Shown here: positions 10,618 through 21,330 of the stretch, piece by piece
Numbering within the stretch: position 1 is the stretch's first letter
Layout of the letters: every line of letters starts with the position of its first letter
DNA from: Cephalotus follicularis
Taxonomy: Eukaryota > Streptophyta > Magnoliopsida > Oxalidales > Cephalotaceae
Length of the DNA: 64,000 nt
Assembly (NCBI GenBank): GCA_001972305.1
Contig: BDDD01002673.1
Location: 62,001-126,000, forward strand
Reading direction: 5' to 3'
The notes under the pieces: generated by a model
What the model was told of the DNA's origin: nothing
The model's database searches: none
What the model saw: only the letters and a program-made list of their open reading frames with translations
Translations under genes and position numbers: made by a program

Positions 10618-11486
10618 AACCATCACACTTCCGTTACGACCTACATAAAGGTAGCAACACAATGTCGTCACTGGAGCTCCGGCCAGATTCCAGTCAACAC
10701 ATTGAAACTCCGGCCATGCCATAAATGGGCTCCAAATTGGCCGATCTATACAATGCTGACGGAGACTCTCCGTGACTTGGAGAAGAACGCGCTATCACAT
10801 ACGACAGTGAGTCCGAATCACTTAGTCGACTCACCTGTCACCAACAACTATGGCCATTTGACAAACAAGCGTCCACAAGACCCGCTCGACATGTCTTTGC
10901 CTGAGACTCACCGGGAATCGGCGTCATTAGGCCTTGCCAGAGCTCTGGCCAATTCGCTCAAGCTCCGGTCACGCCACCGTTCACCTCCAAATCTTGCGAT
11001 CAACTCGTTGGCAACCGAGAGTCACCTTGACTCGGCGTCAAGCGCCGTGTCCTAGGCAGCAGAGAGCCATGGCGACTGAGTTAACTCATTCACCTGTTTC
11101 CGGTCGATTCAGGCCTAGAAACGCCTCAACCACCATCAAAATGGCTAGAGCTGGCCTTCTAGATGAAGAGCGACCCCATCCGCGATGCTAACGGCGGTGA
11201 AATCGTACGGCCAAGATGGCATAGCGCCGGGGAGAGAAGAGAAGAAAAGAGAGAAAAGAGAAGAAGAGAGAGAAGGAGTTACCGTAGGGTGGAGGGTCCA
11301 GACTGCTCGCCGTCTTCTCTTGGTCCAGTGCCTTGCGTCGACGTCTTCTCAGGTGCTCTCCCTCTCTCTGACTCACGCTCTTGCCATTCCCGGGAGCAAA
11401 GAATGCGCCTGGCGCAATAAAACGCACCTGGCGCTTTCTAGCGTCTTCTAGGCCTTTTGTTTTTTAAAAACACTTTGGGCATTGCA
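10618..11486 (-). mobile_element. Fragment of an H-type LTR, minus strand
   Basis: This GC-richer block matches, in reverse, the first part of the H LTR (59647-60500). Shared landmarks are the words around AACGCCTCAACCACCAT near 11122 (H: reverse of about 59985-60005), the purine run at 11226-11275 (H: the pyrimidine run 59847-59885), and a terminus GGGCATTGCA at 11477-11486 (H starts TGTAATGCCCC). The left side is cut by element J. It is a truncated LTR, not a gene, and the open frames on both strands here have no recognised domain. Confidence 0.6.
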
Positions 11487-11830
11487 AGTTAGTGGCAGTC
11501 TGAGTGCAGGATTATTCAGGACAATCTTTGGCAATTTCTGTTAAGATTTTGGCAATTTTATACACACTTATTGATAGTTTTCAGCGCAATTACTGCAAGT
11601 TACCGACAAGTTTCCTGCAAGCTTCCGGAAAGCATTTTTTACACAGTATCTATGCAATCTTCGCACAGTAACTTGCAGGAATATTGCATGGACTGGACAG
11701 GTTTGTACCAGGGTGTTGGGGCAGAGATTCAATTTAGTTATGTACATAGTTCATTTATATTATGCAATTTATTCAAGAGGAATATTAATATTAGTTTTTA
11801 CTAATATTTTAATTGCATTATTTTTTACTC
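11487..11830. other. Unassigned spacer
   Basis: About 340 bp of AT-rich DNA lies between the H-type LTR fragment and the copia leader. The words GCAAGTTA and TTGCAGG recur, but I see no LTR terminus, primer site or coding motif. It may be the worn end of the F LTR. Confidence 0.4.
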
Positions 11831-13086
11831 TATCAAATAAAATGGTGGGACAATGAAATGAAAAATTGTAAGAGGCTGTATTTAGGGACACTAGATTTTA
11901 TTTTATCTAGTGGGACTTGCGTTTGTTAAGGCTGATAAATAAATTCAGCAAGCCATTAAATATTAAATTGTCACGTGTTTGTTCATTAAATATAATGTGT
12001 ATATTTTTTGAATTTCTTAAGCATGGTAGGCTTGGGACTATACCTAACTCTTTGGTTTCTTTTAATGGATGTTATTTAAATTCTTTATTACTATGGTATT
12101 CATTTGGTCTGTAATAAGGTTGCCTGCGAGAACTATTATTTTTTCCTGTCTATTATTTTATTAAGAGTAAAAAATTATCTTCTCCCTAAAATTGTATTCT
12201 TATTTTTAATACACTTTGTGATGTAATTTTTAAATGGGGATGCAAATGAAGATTGAAAAGAGGATCAAGAAGAATACAAGGCCATCTAAAGGCCATGTAT
12301 GCATGGTGTTGAATGTTGTAATAAAGTAGTTGTTAAATAATATCACCTAGGAGACTGAGTCGTCACGTTTGGCTCACGTGATCACTATAATAGTTAGAGT
12401 TCCAAGTCAGGCCATTTTTAGATTGCATAAGATGGATGAAATTTTTATTTTTTCCAAACTCGTCCTTGTATGATAAGCCATCTCAAATTGGATTTGAAGA
12501 TAAAATGTGATTTTATTAAACATCTTTAGTAAAATATAAAATTTGATGATACTAAATTCCTCCAAATTGTGAAATAAAAAATGCATATGCGGTGGGGCAC
12601 AGGGGTGTATCGTCATTGGTCTTCCACGATCTTTGTTGAAGGGTTTGGACATATTGGGGATGGCACTATGACAACAGAGGTCCCCCGTATGACCATTACC
12701 GTTCAACTTCAGTGTGAGGTCCACTGGAAGGAAATGACATTATTTTGGCATCAGGACACGGACACGTGTCGGTGATAAAAACCTGTCAATTTCTTTGAGG
12801 ATTGTGGGTACGAACTTATACCGGGACCATATTATTGGCGTGGCAACAACTGTGGATTATATGGGCCGGGAGGCCAAATTTGTATCGGATCTTGCATTTC
12901 AAGAGCGAGGCTCTAATGCAAATTTGCGTTTACGTCTACCTATTCATGTATTATGGTTTGCACGGCAACAGTCGGGACCATAGTATGCTGGATAGATTTT
13001 GATCCTCACTAGGAAGAATGGCTTCCCGAATTCCACATGGAGGTGTGGGATACGATTAGAATAGTGGGAGCAGCCACAATTACTAA
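11831..13086 (+). other. Untranslated leader of copia element F
   Basis: This region matches the E leader in reverse: ATCTAGTGGGA near 11908 and GGTTGCCTGCG near 12118 have partners near 51690 and 51465. The part ending at 13080 (ACACCTCCA/CCTAGTGGGGAT-type words) matches 47940-48000. No gene is seen. Copia elements with long leaders are known. The leader is interrupted at 13087 by C and resumes at 19693. Confidence 0.65.
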
Positions 13087-15931
13087 TGTAACACCCCCTG
13101 AACGGCGGGAGTCGTTACGGTTCCTAATCCGAGACTAAGCATAACCGATCTCATAACATGGCTCAATTTTATTCTTCTTATCAAATTATTAACTTAGCAT
13201 GTATTCTTATTTAACTATAAATCATGGTTCGCCTTTATTCTTACTATCAAATTATTAACTCATCTTTAAATCAAATTGCGTGATGGTCTAAATGTAACAA
13301 TTATAATCTAATAATGGTCTAGCAACTTTATTCCAAAATCTAAAAACATGGTCTAAAACTTTATTCATAATACGAAACTTAAACATAAACCCAAGCTTAA
13401 ACATAATTCAAAGTCATAAACAAAAAGACATAACATAGTTCGAATAGGGGTCCTAACATGACCATAAAAATAACTAAGCAAAAAAGAGTCCATCTCCTAA
13501 GTAATCCTTATCATAGGTGACATCACGCTCATCACACATTGCCCGGATGCTATCCCATAGTACCTGCCGCATGGAAACAAAAACACGGCTGAGCAAACCT
13601 CAGTACGGATATAGAATCATAAAATATAAAACGATAATTTATGAGATAGAAAAATACCTGAATCTTTAAATATCATATACTTTAAGCATAAAAATAAATT
13701 ACCATTATTTTCAAAAAGAGTGAAGGTAAGTAGTCATACAATCAATTCGAAACGAGTATCTAATTTTCAAAGCGTTATTCAATTTTAAAAACATAAGCTA
13801 AGTTTAAAATTCCAAAACATATTCAAAACGAAAAACAAATAAACATAGACTTATCCGATTCCGATATCTCATTACCGAGATCGAAAGCGCATACACATAT
13901 GCGAAGTTGCAAGGGGTTTGCAAGGCCCACATGCCAAACGGAAAGACGCGTACGGCACTACACAGTCAATCCCCAAAATCCAAATCCTTAACATATAAAA
14001 AACTAGAGTATACCCATACTCCTCTATCACAAAATCGGATCCATAAATCCACCTCATGGGATTTATTCAAAACAAAGAGAGACGTCGTAGTCGAATCACA
14101 CTGCTACGGAAGTGTCACGTCCCCGTGCCAGGCCCACGACGTGCCTATGGTACCTCCATAGGTAGGAAATATCTCTGTGTATGTCCTTATATCAAAAACA
14201 TTGTTTTATTTCTAAAAACAATTTAAAAAACGTAAACACATTTTCTAAACATTTTCTGGACATAACAAAATCATTACATAACATTAACTCATTTATTTTC
14301 AACTATAAAGATATGATCGTATCATATTTCTTAAGACATCATAGCATAAAAAAAAGAACATTAAATTCTCAAAATGTCAACTGACTTTTATTTTCAAAAT
14401 CGTATCGAATCATAAAACATGCTCAAGTTCATAAAAATATAAGATTGAATTTATTCTAATAAAATCAGGGGACGATAATCAAAGAACAAAAGCATCCGTA
14501 CTAAAAACATGTTTGAATTCATTTTAGTAAAACCGAAGGAATAAGCCAAGAACGAAGAATCCGTATGTTATTCAAAAAGTAAAACTATATTTTTATTTAC
14601 TACAGTAAAACCAATAGGAGGGTATCAAGAAACGAAGATCCGTACGTTATTCTTAAAAATAATATACTGAATTTATTCAGATAAAACCAGGGAAAGATAG
14701 CCAAAGAATGAAAGCATCCGTACGTTATCCATAATGTAAAACTACATTCTTTTTATCATAATAAAAACAGTAGGAGGGTATCAAGGAACGAAACATCCGT
14801 ACAAAAATATATTTTAATTCATTTCAGTAAAACCGAAGGAGTAAGCCAAGAACGAAGAATCGATACATTTTCATAAAAACATATAACTAATTTATTTTTA
14901 TAAAATCACCGGAGGGTATCAAGAAACGTAGATCCGTACTTTAATCATAAAAAGTGAAACGGGACAGTTTCAATAAAATCGGATAGCCAAAGAAAATCCG
15001 TACGTTATTCATAAAAATATAAAACTGAATTTATTCAGATAAAACCGAAGGAGATATCGACGAACGAAAAAGCCGTACGTTATTCATAAAGTAAAATTAT
15101 ATTTTTATTTACTACAGTAAAACAGATAGGAGGGTATCAAGAAACGAAAAATCCGTACGAAAACATATTTTAATTCAATTCAGTAAGACCGAAGGAATAA
15201 GCCAAAGAGCAGAAAATCCGTACCTTAAGCGATCACAACAAAGATAGATGAATTGATCAACAATTTTAAAAGTCCCTCTAAGCACAAAAAATCTAAAAGA
15301 CGCAATATCATTCATATAAGCATTCAAATATCACTTCCAAACATCAAACAGTAACTTAATAGTGTTTAAAACAGACTCTAAATCATTAGACGGACAAACG
15401 GATTACAAAACTTAAAACCAAAAAATTCACTGGACAATTTCAGTCGACTGTGACACAATCCAGTCGACTACTCAAGGGTTGCAGTCGACTGTGCTGCATA
15501 GGCAGCCGACTACTCAACTGGGTATGAATCCAGTCGACTATTCAATGGGTGGCAGTCGAATGTTTCGAGAGGCAGTCGACTGTTCTGGGCGACAGAACAG
15601 CAAAAACATAGCAGTTCAATTCCAATTTTCTGTCAAAACCGTTTTTGCTACATTACCAGATGATTTTAAACACTTGCCTAGGTCTTATATGACTTAAAAG
15701 TTGTATTTAAACATCCTGAATAAAAAGGTTCATGCATTTGGTGATCACACTTTTAAAAAGAAGCAAGTTCCAATTCTTTATATGCATAACTATGTGATCA
15801 ATTTCTATCATATACCAATTTCTAGTTTCACAATCTGTTTATAACCATTACTAGACACCTCAGGGCTTGCTAACAATCTCAGAAACATCAACCAAACGTA
15901 CATGGCAGGGATTAATAAGAATACAAACACG
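13087..15931 (-). mobile_element. Element C 3' LTR, partial
   Basis: It matches 16040-18910 almost base for base, from TGTAACACCCC through the acceptor-like box (13561-13610), the hairpin run (14098-14162), the tandem array (about 14430-15225) and the GTCGAC cluster (15440-15600). The match stops near 15931, after which leader sequence of the element follows. Confidence 0.88.
14430..15225. repeat. Tandem array in C 3' LTR, about 11 degenerate units
   Basis: Units of 60-90 bp each contain a word like AAGAACGAAGAATCCGTAC and a TAAAACCGAAGGA-type word. The ATCCGTAC word, exact or with one or two changes, recurs near 14494, 14562, 14636, 14727, 14806, 14869, 14936, 14996, 15070, 15152 and 15218. 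The variable unit length and spread of differences suggest old duplication followed by drift. Confidence 0.8.
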
Positions 15932-16039
15932 TTAGAAAGATCACAATAGAATATCCTAACCCAAGGTCTACCCAATCTCACAGGTCAAACCTAGACAGGT
16001 CTTCTAAGGAAAGCAAAACCTATTCTCTGATACCATTTC
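15932..16039 (-). other. Interior remnant of C with primer-binding site
   Basis: This short piece matches the gag-proximal leader of J and D (TCTACCCAATCTCACAGGTC is shared). It contains TGGTATCAGAG on the minus strand at 16025-16035, complementary to initiator-Met tRNA, four bases from the LTR. It proves the orientation of C. Confidence 0.85.
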
Positions 16040-19000
16040 TGTAACACCCCCCGAACGGCGGGAGTCGTCACGGTTCCTAATCTGAGACTAAACATAACCT
16101 ATCTTATAACATGGCTCAATTTTATTCTTTTTATCAAATTATTAACTTAGCATGTATTATTATTTAATTATAAATCATGGTTCGCCTTTATTCTTACTAT
16201 CAAATTATTAACTCATCTTTAAATCAAATTGCGTGATGGTCTAAACGTAACAATTATAATCTAATAATGGTCTAGCAACTTTATTCCAAAATCTAAAAAC
16301 ATGGTCTAAAACTTTATTCATAATACGAAACTTAAACATAAACCCAAAATTAAACATAATTCAAAGTCATAAACAAAAAGACATAACATAGTTCGAATAG
16401 GGGTCCTAACATGACCATAAAAATAACTAAGCAAAAAAGAGTCCATCTCCTAAGTAATCCTTATCATAGGTGACATCACGCTCATCACACATTGCCCGGA
16501 TGATATCCCATAGTACCTGCCGCATGGAAACAAAAACACGGCTGAGCAAACCTCAGTACGGATATAGAATCATAAAACATAAAACGATAATTTATGAGAT
16601 AGAAAAATACCTGAATCTTTAAATATCATATACTTTAAGCATAAAAATAAATTAACATTATTTTCAAAAAGAGTGAAGGTAAGTAGACATACAATCAATT
16701 CGAAACGAGTATCTAATTTTCAAAGCGTTATTCAATTTTAAAAACATAAGCTAAGTTTAAAATTCCAAAACATATTCAAAACGAAAAACAAAAAAACAAA
16801 GACTTATCCGATTCCGATATCTCATTACCGAGATCCAAAGCGCATACACATATGCGAAGTTGCAAGGGGTTTGCAAGGCCCACATGCCAAACGGAAAGAC
16901 GCGTACGGCACTACACAGTCAATCCCCAAAATCCAAACCCTTAACATATCAAAAACTAGAGTATACCCATACGCCTCTATCACAAAATCGGATCCATAAA
17001 TCCACCTCATGGGATTTATTCAAAACAAAGAGAGACGCCGTAGTCGAATCACACTGCTACGGAAGTGTCACGTCCCCGTGCTAGGCCCACGACGTGCCTA
17101 TGGTACCTCCATAGGTAGGAAATATCTCTGTGTATGTCCTTATTTCAAAAACATTGTTTTATTTCTAAAAACAATTTAAAAAACGTAAACACATTTTCTA
17201 AACATTTTCTGGACATAACAAAATCATTACATAACATTAACTCATTTATTTTCAACTATGAAAATATGATCGTATCATATTTCTTAAGACCTCATAGCAT
17301 AAAAAAAAATAAAGTCAAGAACATTAAATTCTCAAAATGTCAACCGACTTTTATTTTCAAAATCTTATCGAATCATAAAACATGGTCAAGTTCATAAATA
17401 TATAAGACTGAATTTATTCTAATAAAATCAGGGGACGATAATCAAAGAACAAAAGCATCCGTACTAAAAACATGTTTGAATTCATTTTAGTAAAACCGAA
17501 GGAATAAGCCAAGAACGAAGAATCCGTACGTTATTCATAAAGTAAAACTATATTTTTATTAACTACAGTAAAACCAATAGGAGGGTATCAAGAAACGAAG
17601 ATCCGTACGTTATTCTTAAAAATAATAAACTGAATTTATTTAGATAAAACCAGGGAAAGATAGCCAAGGAATGAAAGCATCCGTACGTTATCCATAATGT
17701 AAAACTACATTCTTTTTATCATAATAAAAACAGTAGGAGGGTATCAAGGAACGAAACATCCGTACAAAAAAATATTTTAATTCAATTCAGTAAAACCAAA
17801 GGAGTAAGCCAAGAACGAAGAATCGATACATTTTCATAAAAACATATAACTAATTTATTTTTATAAAATCACCAGAGGGTATCAAGAAAAGTAGATCCGT
17901 ACTTTAATCATAAAAAGTGAAACGGGACAGTTTCAATAAAATCGGATAGCCAAAGAAAATCCGTACGTTATTCATAAAAATATAAAACTAAAATTATTCA
18001 GATAAAACCGAAGGAGATATCGACGAACAAAAAAACCGTACGTTATTCATAAAGTAAAAATATATTTTTATTTACTACAGTAAAACAAATAGGAGGGTAT
18101 CAAGAAAAGAAAAATCCGTACGAAAACATATTTTAATTCATTTCAGTAAGACCAAAGGAATAAGACAAAGAGCAGAAAATCCGTACCTTAAGCGATCACA
18201 ACAAAGATAGATGAATTGATCAACAATTTTAAAAGTCCCTCGAAGTACAAAAAATCTAAAAGACGCAATATCATTCATATAAGCATTCAAATATCACTTC
18301 CAAACATCAAACAGTAACTTAATAGTGTTTAAAACAGACTCTAAATCATTAGACGGACAAACGGATTACAAAACTTAAAACCAAAAAATTCACTGGACAA
18401 TTTCAGTCGACTGTGACACAATCCAGTCGACTACTCAAGGGTGGCAGTCGACTGTGCTGCATAGGCAGCCGACTACTCAACTGGGTACGAATCCAGTCAA
18501 CTGTTCAATGGGTGGCAGTCGACTGTGCAAGGCAAAACAGTCGACTGTTTCGAGAGGCAGTCGACTGTTCTGGGCGACAGAACAGCAAAAACATAGCAGT
18601 TCAATTCTAATTTTCTGTCAAAACCGTTTTTACTACATTACCAGATGATTTTAAACACTTACCTAGGTCTTATATGACTTAAAAGTTGTATTTAAACATC
18701 CTGAATAAAAAGGTTCATGCAATTGGTGATCACACTTTTAAAAAGAAGCAAGTTCCAATTCTTTATATGCATAACTATGTGATCAATTTCTGTCATATAC
18801 CAATTTCTAGGTTCACAATCTGTTTATAACCATTACTAGACACCTCAGGGCTTGCTAACAATCTCAGAAACATCAACCAAACGTACATGGCAGGGATTAA
18901 TAAGAATACGCACTAGCAACCTATATGAACATGAATTGGATATTATAAACGAAAATTCAATGCTAAACCATATCAATAGAGTAAAACAAACCTGGTATGA

Positions 19001-19692
19001 TGATCAAAGGAGAACAAACGGATTCTAATCTTGCAAGTTCGGGTCTTAGGCACAATGACACAATGGAGGCACAAACAAAGAGTATATATCATATATAACC
19101 AAGAAATAAGGCAATTTAGGTCATGATAAGCCAAAAAGGAATCCAAATTCTGATATAATGTGGAAAGGGGGCATAATTTCGGGATTTGAGGGTGATAAAG
19201 AAGGAAGAAAATCAGTTTTGGGGAGGAAGAAGGAAGAAAAACGTGAAAGAGAGGGAAAAATAGAAAGTATAAGCCTTTAACCAAAAAAAAATAAAGATTT
19301 TATTCCTTAATAAAACTATTTTGCCATTTTTAATAAATAAAACTAATTTAAACTAATTTACAATACAATAAAATTAATTCAATTAATTTTACTTATTCAC
19401 GTACATAGTCCAACCAATATCTCACAGCCCAAAATTAACGTTTTTAAGCCTAAAACATAAAAGCCCAAATTAATATTCACCAACCATATTAATATTTTAA
19501 AAAAACTGATTTTAAAATACAAAACAATAATTTTTTGCTTTTTCCAACAATCATATTTTAATAAATATGAGAAGCCCTAGTTTAAAACCACATAACCCAA
19601 GGAACACATTATGCCAAAACAAAATATGCCAACACAACCAATAAATCAAATTTAAAATCCGAAATATGCACGTGAAAGAACGGGGTATTACG
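16040..19692 (-). mobile_element. Element C 5' LTR (3.65 kb)
   Basis: This full-length LTR runs on the minus strand from 19692 to TGTTACA at 16040. Inside it, in plus coordinates, are the acceptor-like box (16514-16564), paired stems CACGTC/GACGTG (17069-17096) and CCTATGG/CCATAGG (17097-17115), a second copy of the tandem array (about 17410-18190), a GTCGAC cluster (18400-18570), a hairpin at 18565-18585, and a donor-like site near 18991. No coding content. Confidence 0.88.
17410..18190. repeat. Tandem array in C 5' LTR
   Basis: It is the second copy of the array at 14430-15225, with the same unit order and near-identical units. Its presence in both LTRs shows the array existed before insertion, since both LTRs are copied from one template. 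Confidence 0.8.
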
Positions 19693-20426
19693 ACTAAAGA
19701 CCAAGAATTATGGTAATAACGAAATTGGAATGATCTGCTAATACTTCTCTCTCTGTTTCTTTTAAAAGGTTGCTAGAACATACTCAATATACTCATATGG
19801 CAGACAGCACCAGTAAATCACATGATCTACATTTTCTTCCACTTTTCATCAAGTGGTTGAGCATTTTACGCTTGGTACTCACGAGCATGAGAATTTCTCA
19901 TGTTACAACTGAGATACCCCCAACATTAGGGATCATTGCATCTGACCATCACAAGGCCAGGGTGGCTAAGCAGTGGGACAATGATCATAGAGCCCGTTAT
20001 ATGGAAATTGTTGGCATGAGGCCACGTTTTCAAACGCTATGCATGAACTCACAGACATTACGTGCCACGCTTATACAACTCGAGAAGTTGTGTGGCACGT
20101 AGTCGGGGACTGTTAAGGAAGTGTTTGACCAATCTAGGTCAAAAAAATCTGTGAGGCCTATTCCTTCTTCTGGAACAACATCTGAGAGGAGTGGATCAAG
20201 GGGATCCAGTTCAAAGGGTAGGGCGCCCATAAGGAAGATAGAAAAGGAACCACTACACGTGGTTGGGGATGCCATTCAGAAGAGGATTAAACAGCTTTCT
20301 CAAGAGAAATCTTGCTTCTATTGTGGGAAACCAGGGCACTGGAAGAGAAATTGCAAGCAATTCCTTGCTTTCATTGCAGAGGGTGCCTCGGGGTCAGGTA
20401 CCTTCATATTTTTATATTCCATATAG
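19693..20426 (+). pseudogene. Copia element F gag (fossil)
   Basis: After the ACTAA duplication the F leader resumes and gag follows. The open stretch 20121-20426 carries a basic Ser-rich linker and a zinc knuckle, CFYCGKPGHWKRNC (CX2CX4HX4C, residues 65-78 of that frame). The upstream part (19790-20100) matches the E gag in reverse in several frames. Gag packages element RNA. It is broken. Confidence 0.75.
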
Positions 20427-21330
20427 CTTACAATGTAAGTTCAACTTGGGTATAGGACTCAGGTTTTGAGACTAACATTTGTAACTCTTTGAGGTGCTAA
20501 GAAAAGCTAGGCAGCTGAGAGCTGAGCATGCAATGGACCTACAACATGGTGATGGATCGGGGATCTACACTAGTCTTGTAGGATTTTTTTGATTTGTATA
20601 TAGCCTTGTGGCTTTTGTAAAAGGACTAAACCCTTGTACTATTGTTAAGAACTGACAGCTTTTTGTTTATTACATATGGATTTTAGCTATCTTTTTCTAG
20701 TTAAGTCTCAGTGGACACTGAACAACTAGATAATGGGTTTTATGCCTTAAATACTAATCAAACAAATAGCACTAGCTATTAAGCAAGGAATTACTAATAA
20801 AAGACTAAGAGAGACAAATGATATAAATCATTATCACATTTAGCATTGTAGATTAGGTCATTTCTAGCGGGGCTAGATTAACACGATTGGTTAAGGATGG
20901 ACTTTTGAACATCCAGGACAGGGAGTCCCTTTCAATGTGTGAGCCATGTTTGATTGGCAAAAGGACCAAATCTCCTTTCTCCGAGGATAGAGATAAGGTA
21001 GTGGACATATTGCGATTTGTCCACACTAGCATTTATGGATTAATATCGGTCAATGCAAGTGAAGGTTATTTCTACTTCATTATCTTCTTCGATGACTTGT
21101 CACGGTTTAGTTTACTGTTTCGGGTGAAACACAAGTCTGAATTCTTTGAGAGTGAATCAAAGCTTGTAGACATGAAGTAGATATGCAAACGGGTAAACCC
21201 ATTAAAATACTTCGGTGAGACTGAAGAGGGTAAATACCTGTTAGCTGAATTCCAACATTATCTGAGAGATAATGGAATTCTCTCTGAATGGACACCTCCT
21301 AGAACACCATAGTATGATGATGTATCCAAA
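20427..21330 (+). pseudogene. Copia element F protease/integrase region (fossil)
   Basis: The zone 20427-20820 corresponds in position to the protease, but I cannot point to a clear active-site motif. At 20826-20980 a GAG-pre-integrase pattern appears (a HCRLGH-like word, then CEPCLIGKRTKSPF), followed by YFYFIIFFDDLSRFSLL of the integrase core in 20887-21180. IN upstream of RT places it in Ty1/copia. It is broken. Confidence 0.7.

Larger units (their letters stand above)
13087..19692 (-). mobile_element. Ty3/gypsy element C, reduced to two LTRs and a short interior
   Basis: C consists of a 5' LTR (16040-19692), about 110 bp of interior with a primer-binding site (15932-16039), and a partial second LTR (13087-15931). 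A perfect ACTAA duplication lies at 13082-13086 and 19693-19697, so both outer ends are original. Nearly all of gag-pol is absent. Over the first 140 or so aligned bases the two LTRs differ at 9 sites, and longer stretches are closer, so the insertion is fairly recent. It sits in the leader of copia element F. Confidence 0.9.

Noticed and set aside
10702-11451. Overlapping plus-strand open frames that look gene-like because the zone is GC-rich
   Set aside because: The zone is an H-type LTR fragment; frames overlap, have no domains and are not kept in the other copy.
13872-14057. Two similar 61-codon minus-strand frames (also 16825-17010)
   Set aside because: They are the same place in the two C LTRs and cover the hairpin region; duplication explains the similarity.
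14430-15225. Regularly repeated units resembling a CRISPR array
   Set aside because: Unit length varies, the repeats and spacers grade into one another, the same array is in both LTRs, and the context is a plant retroelement.
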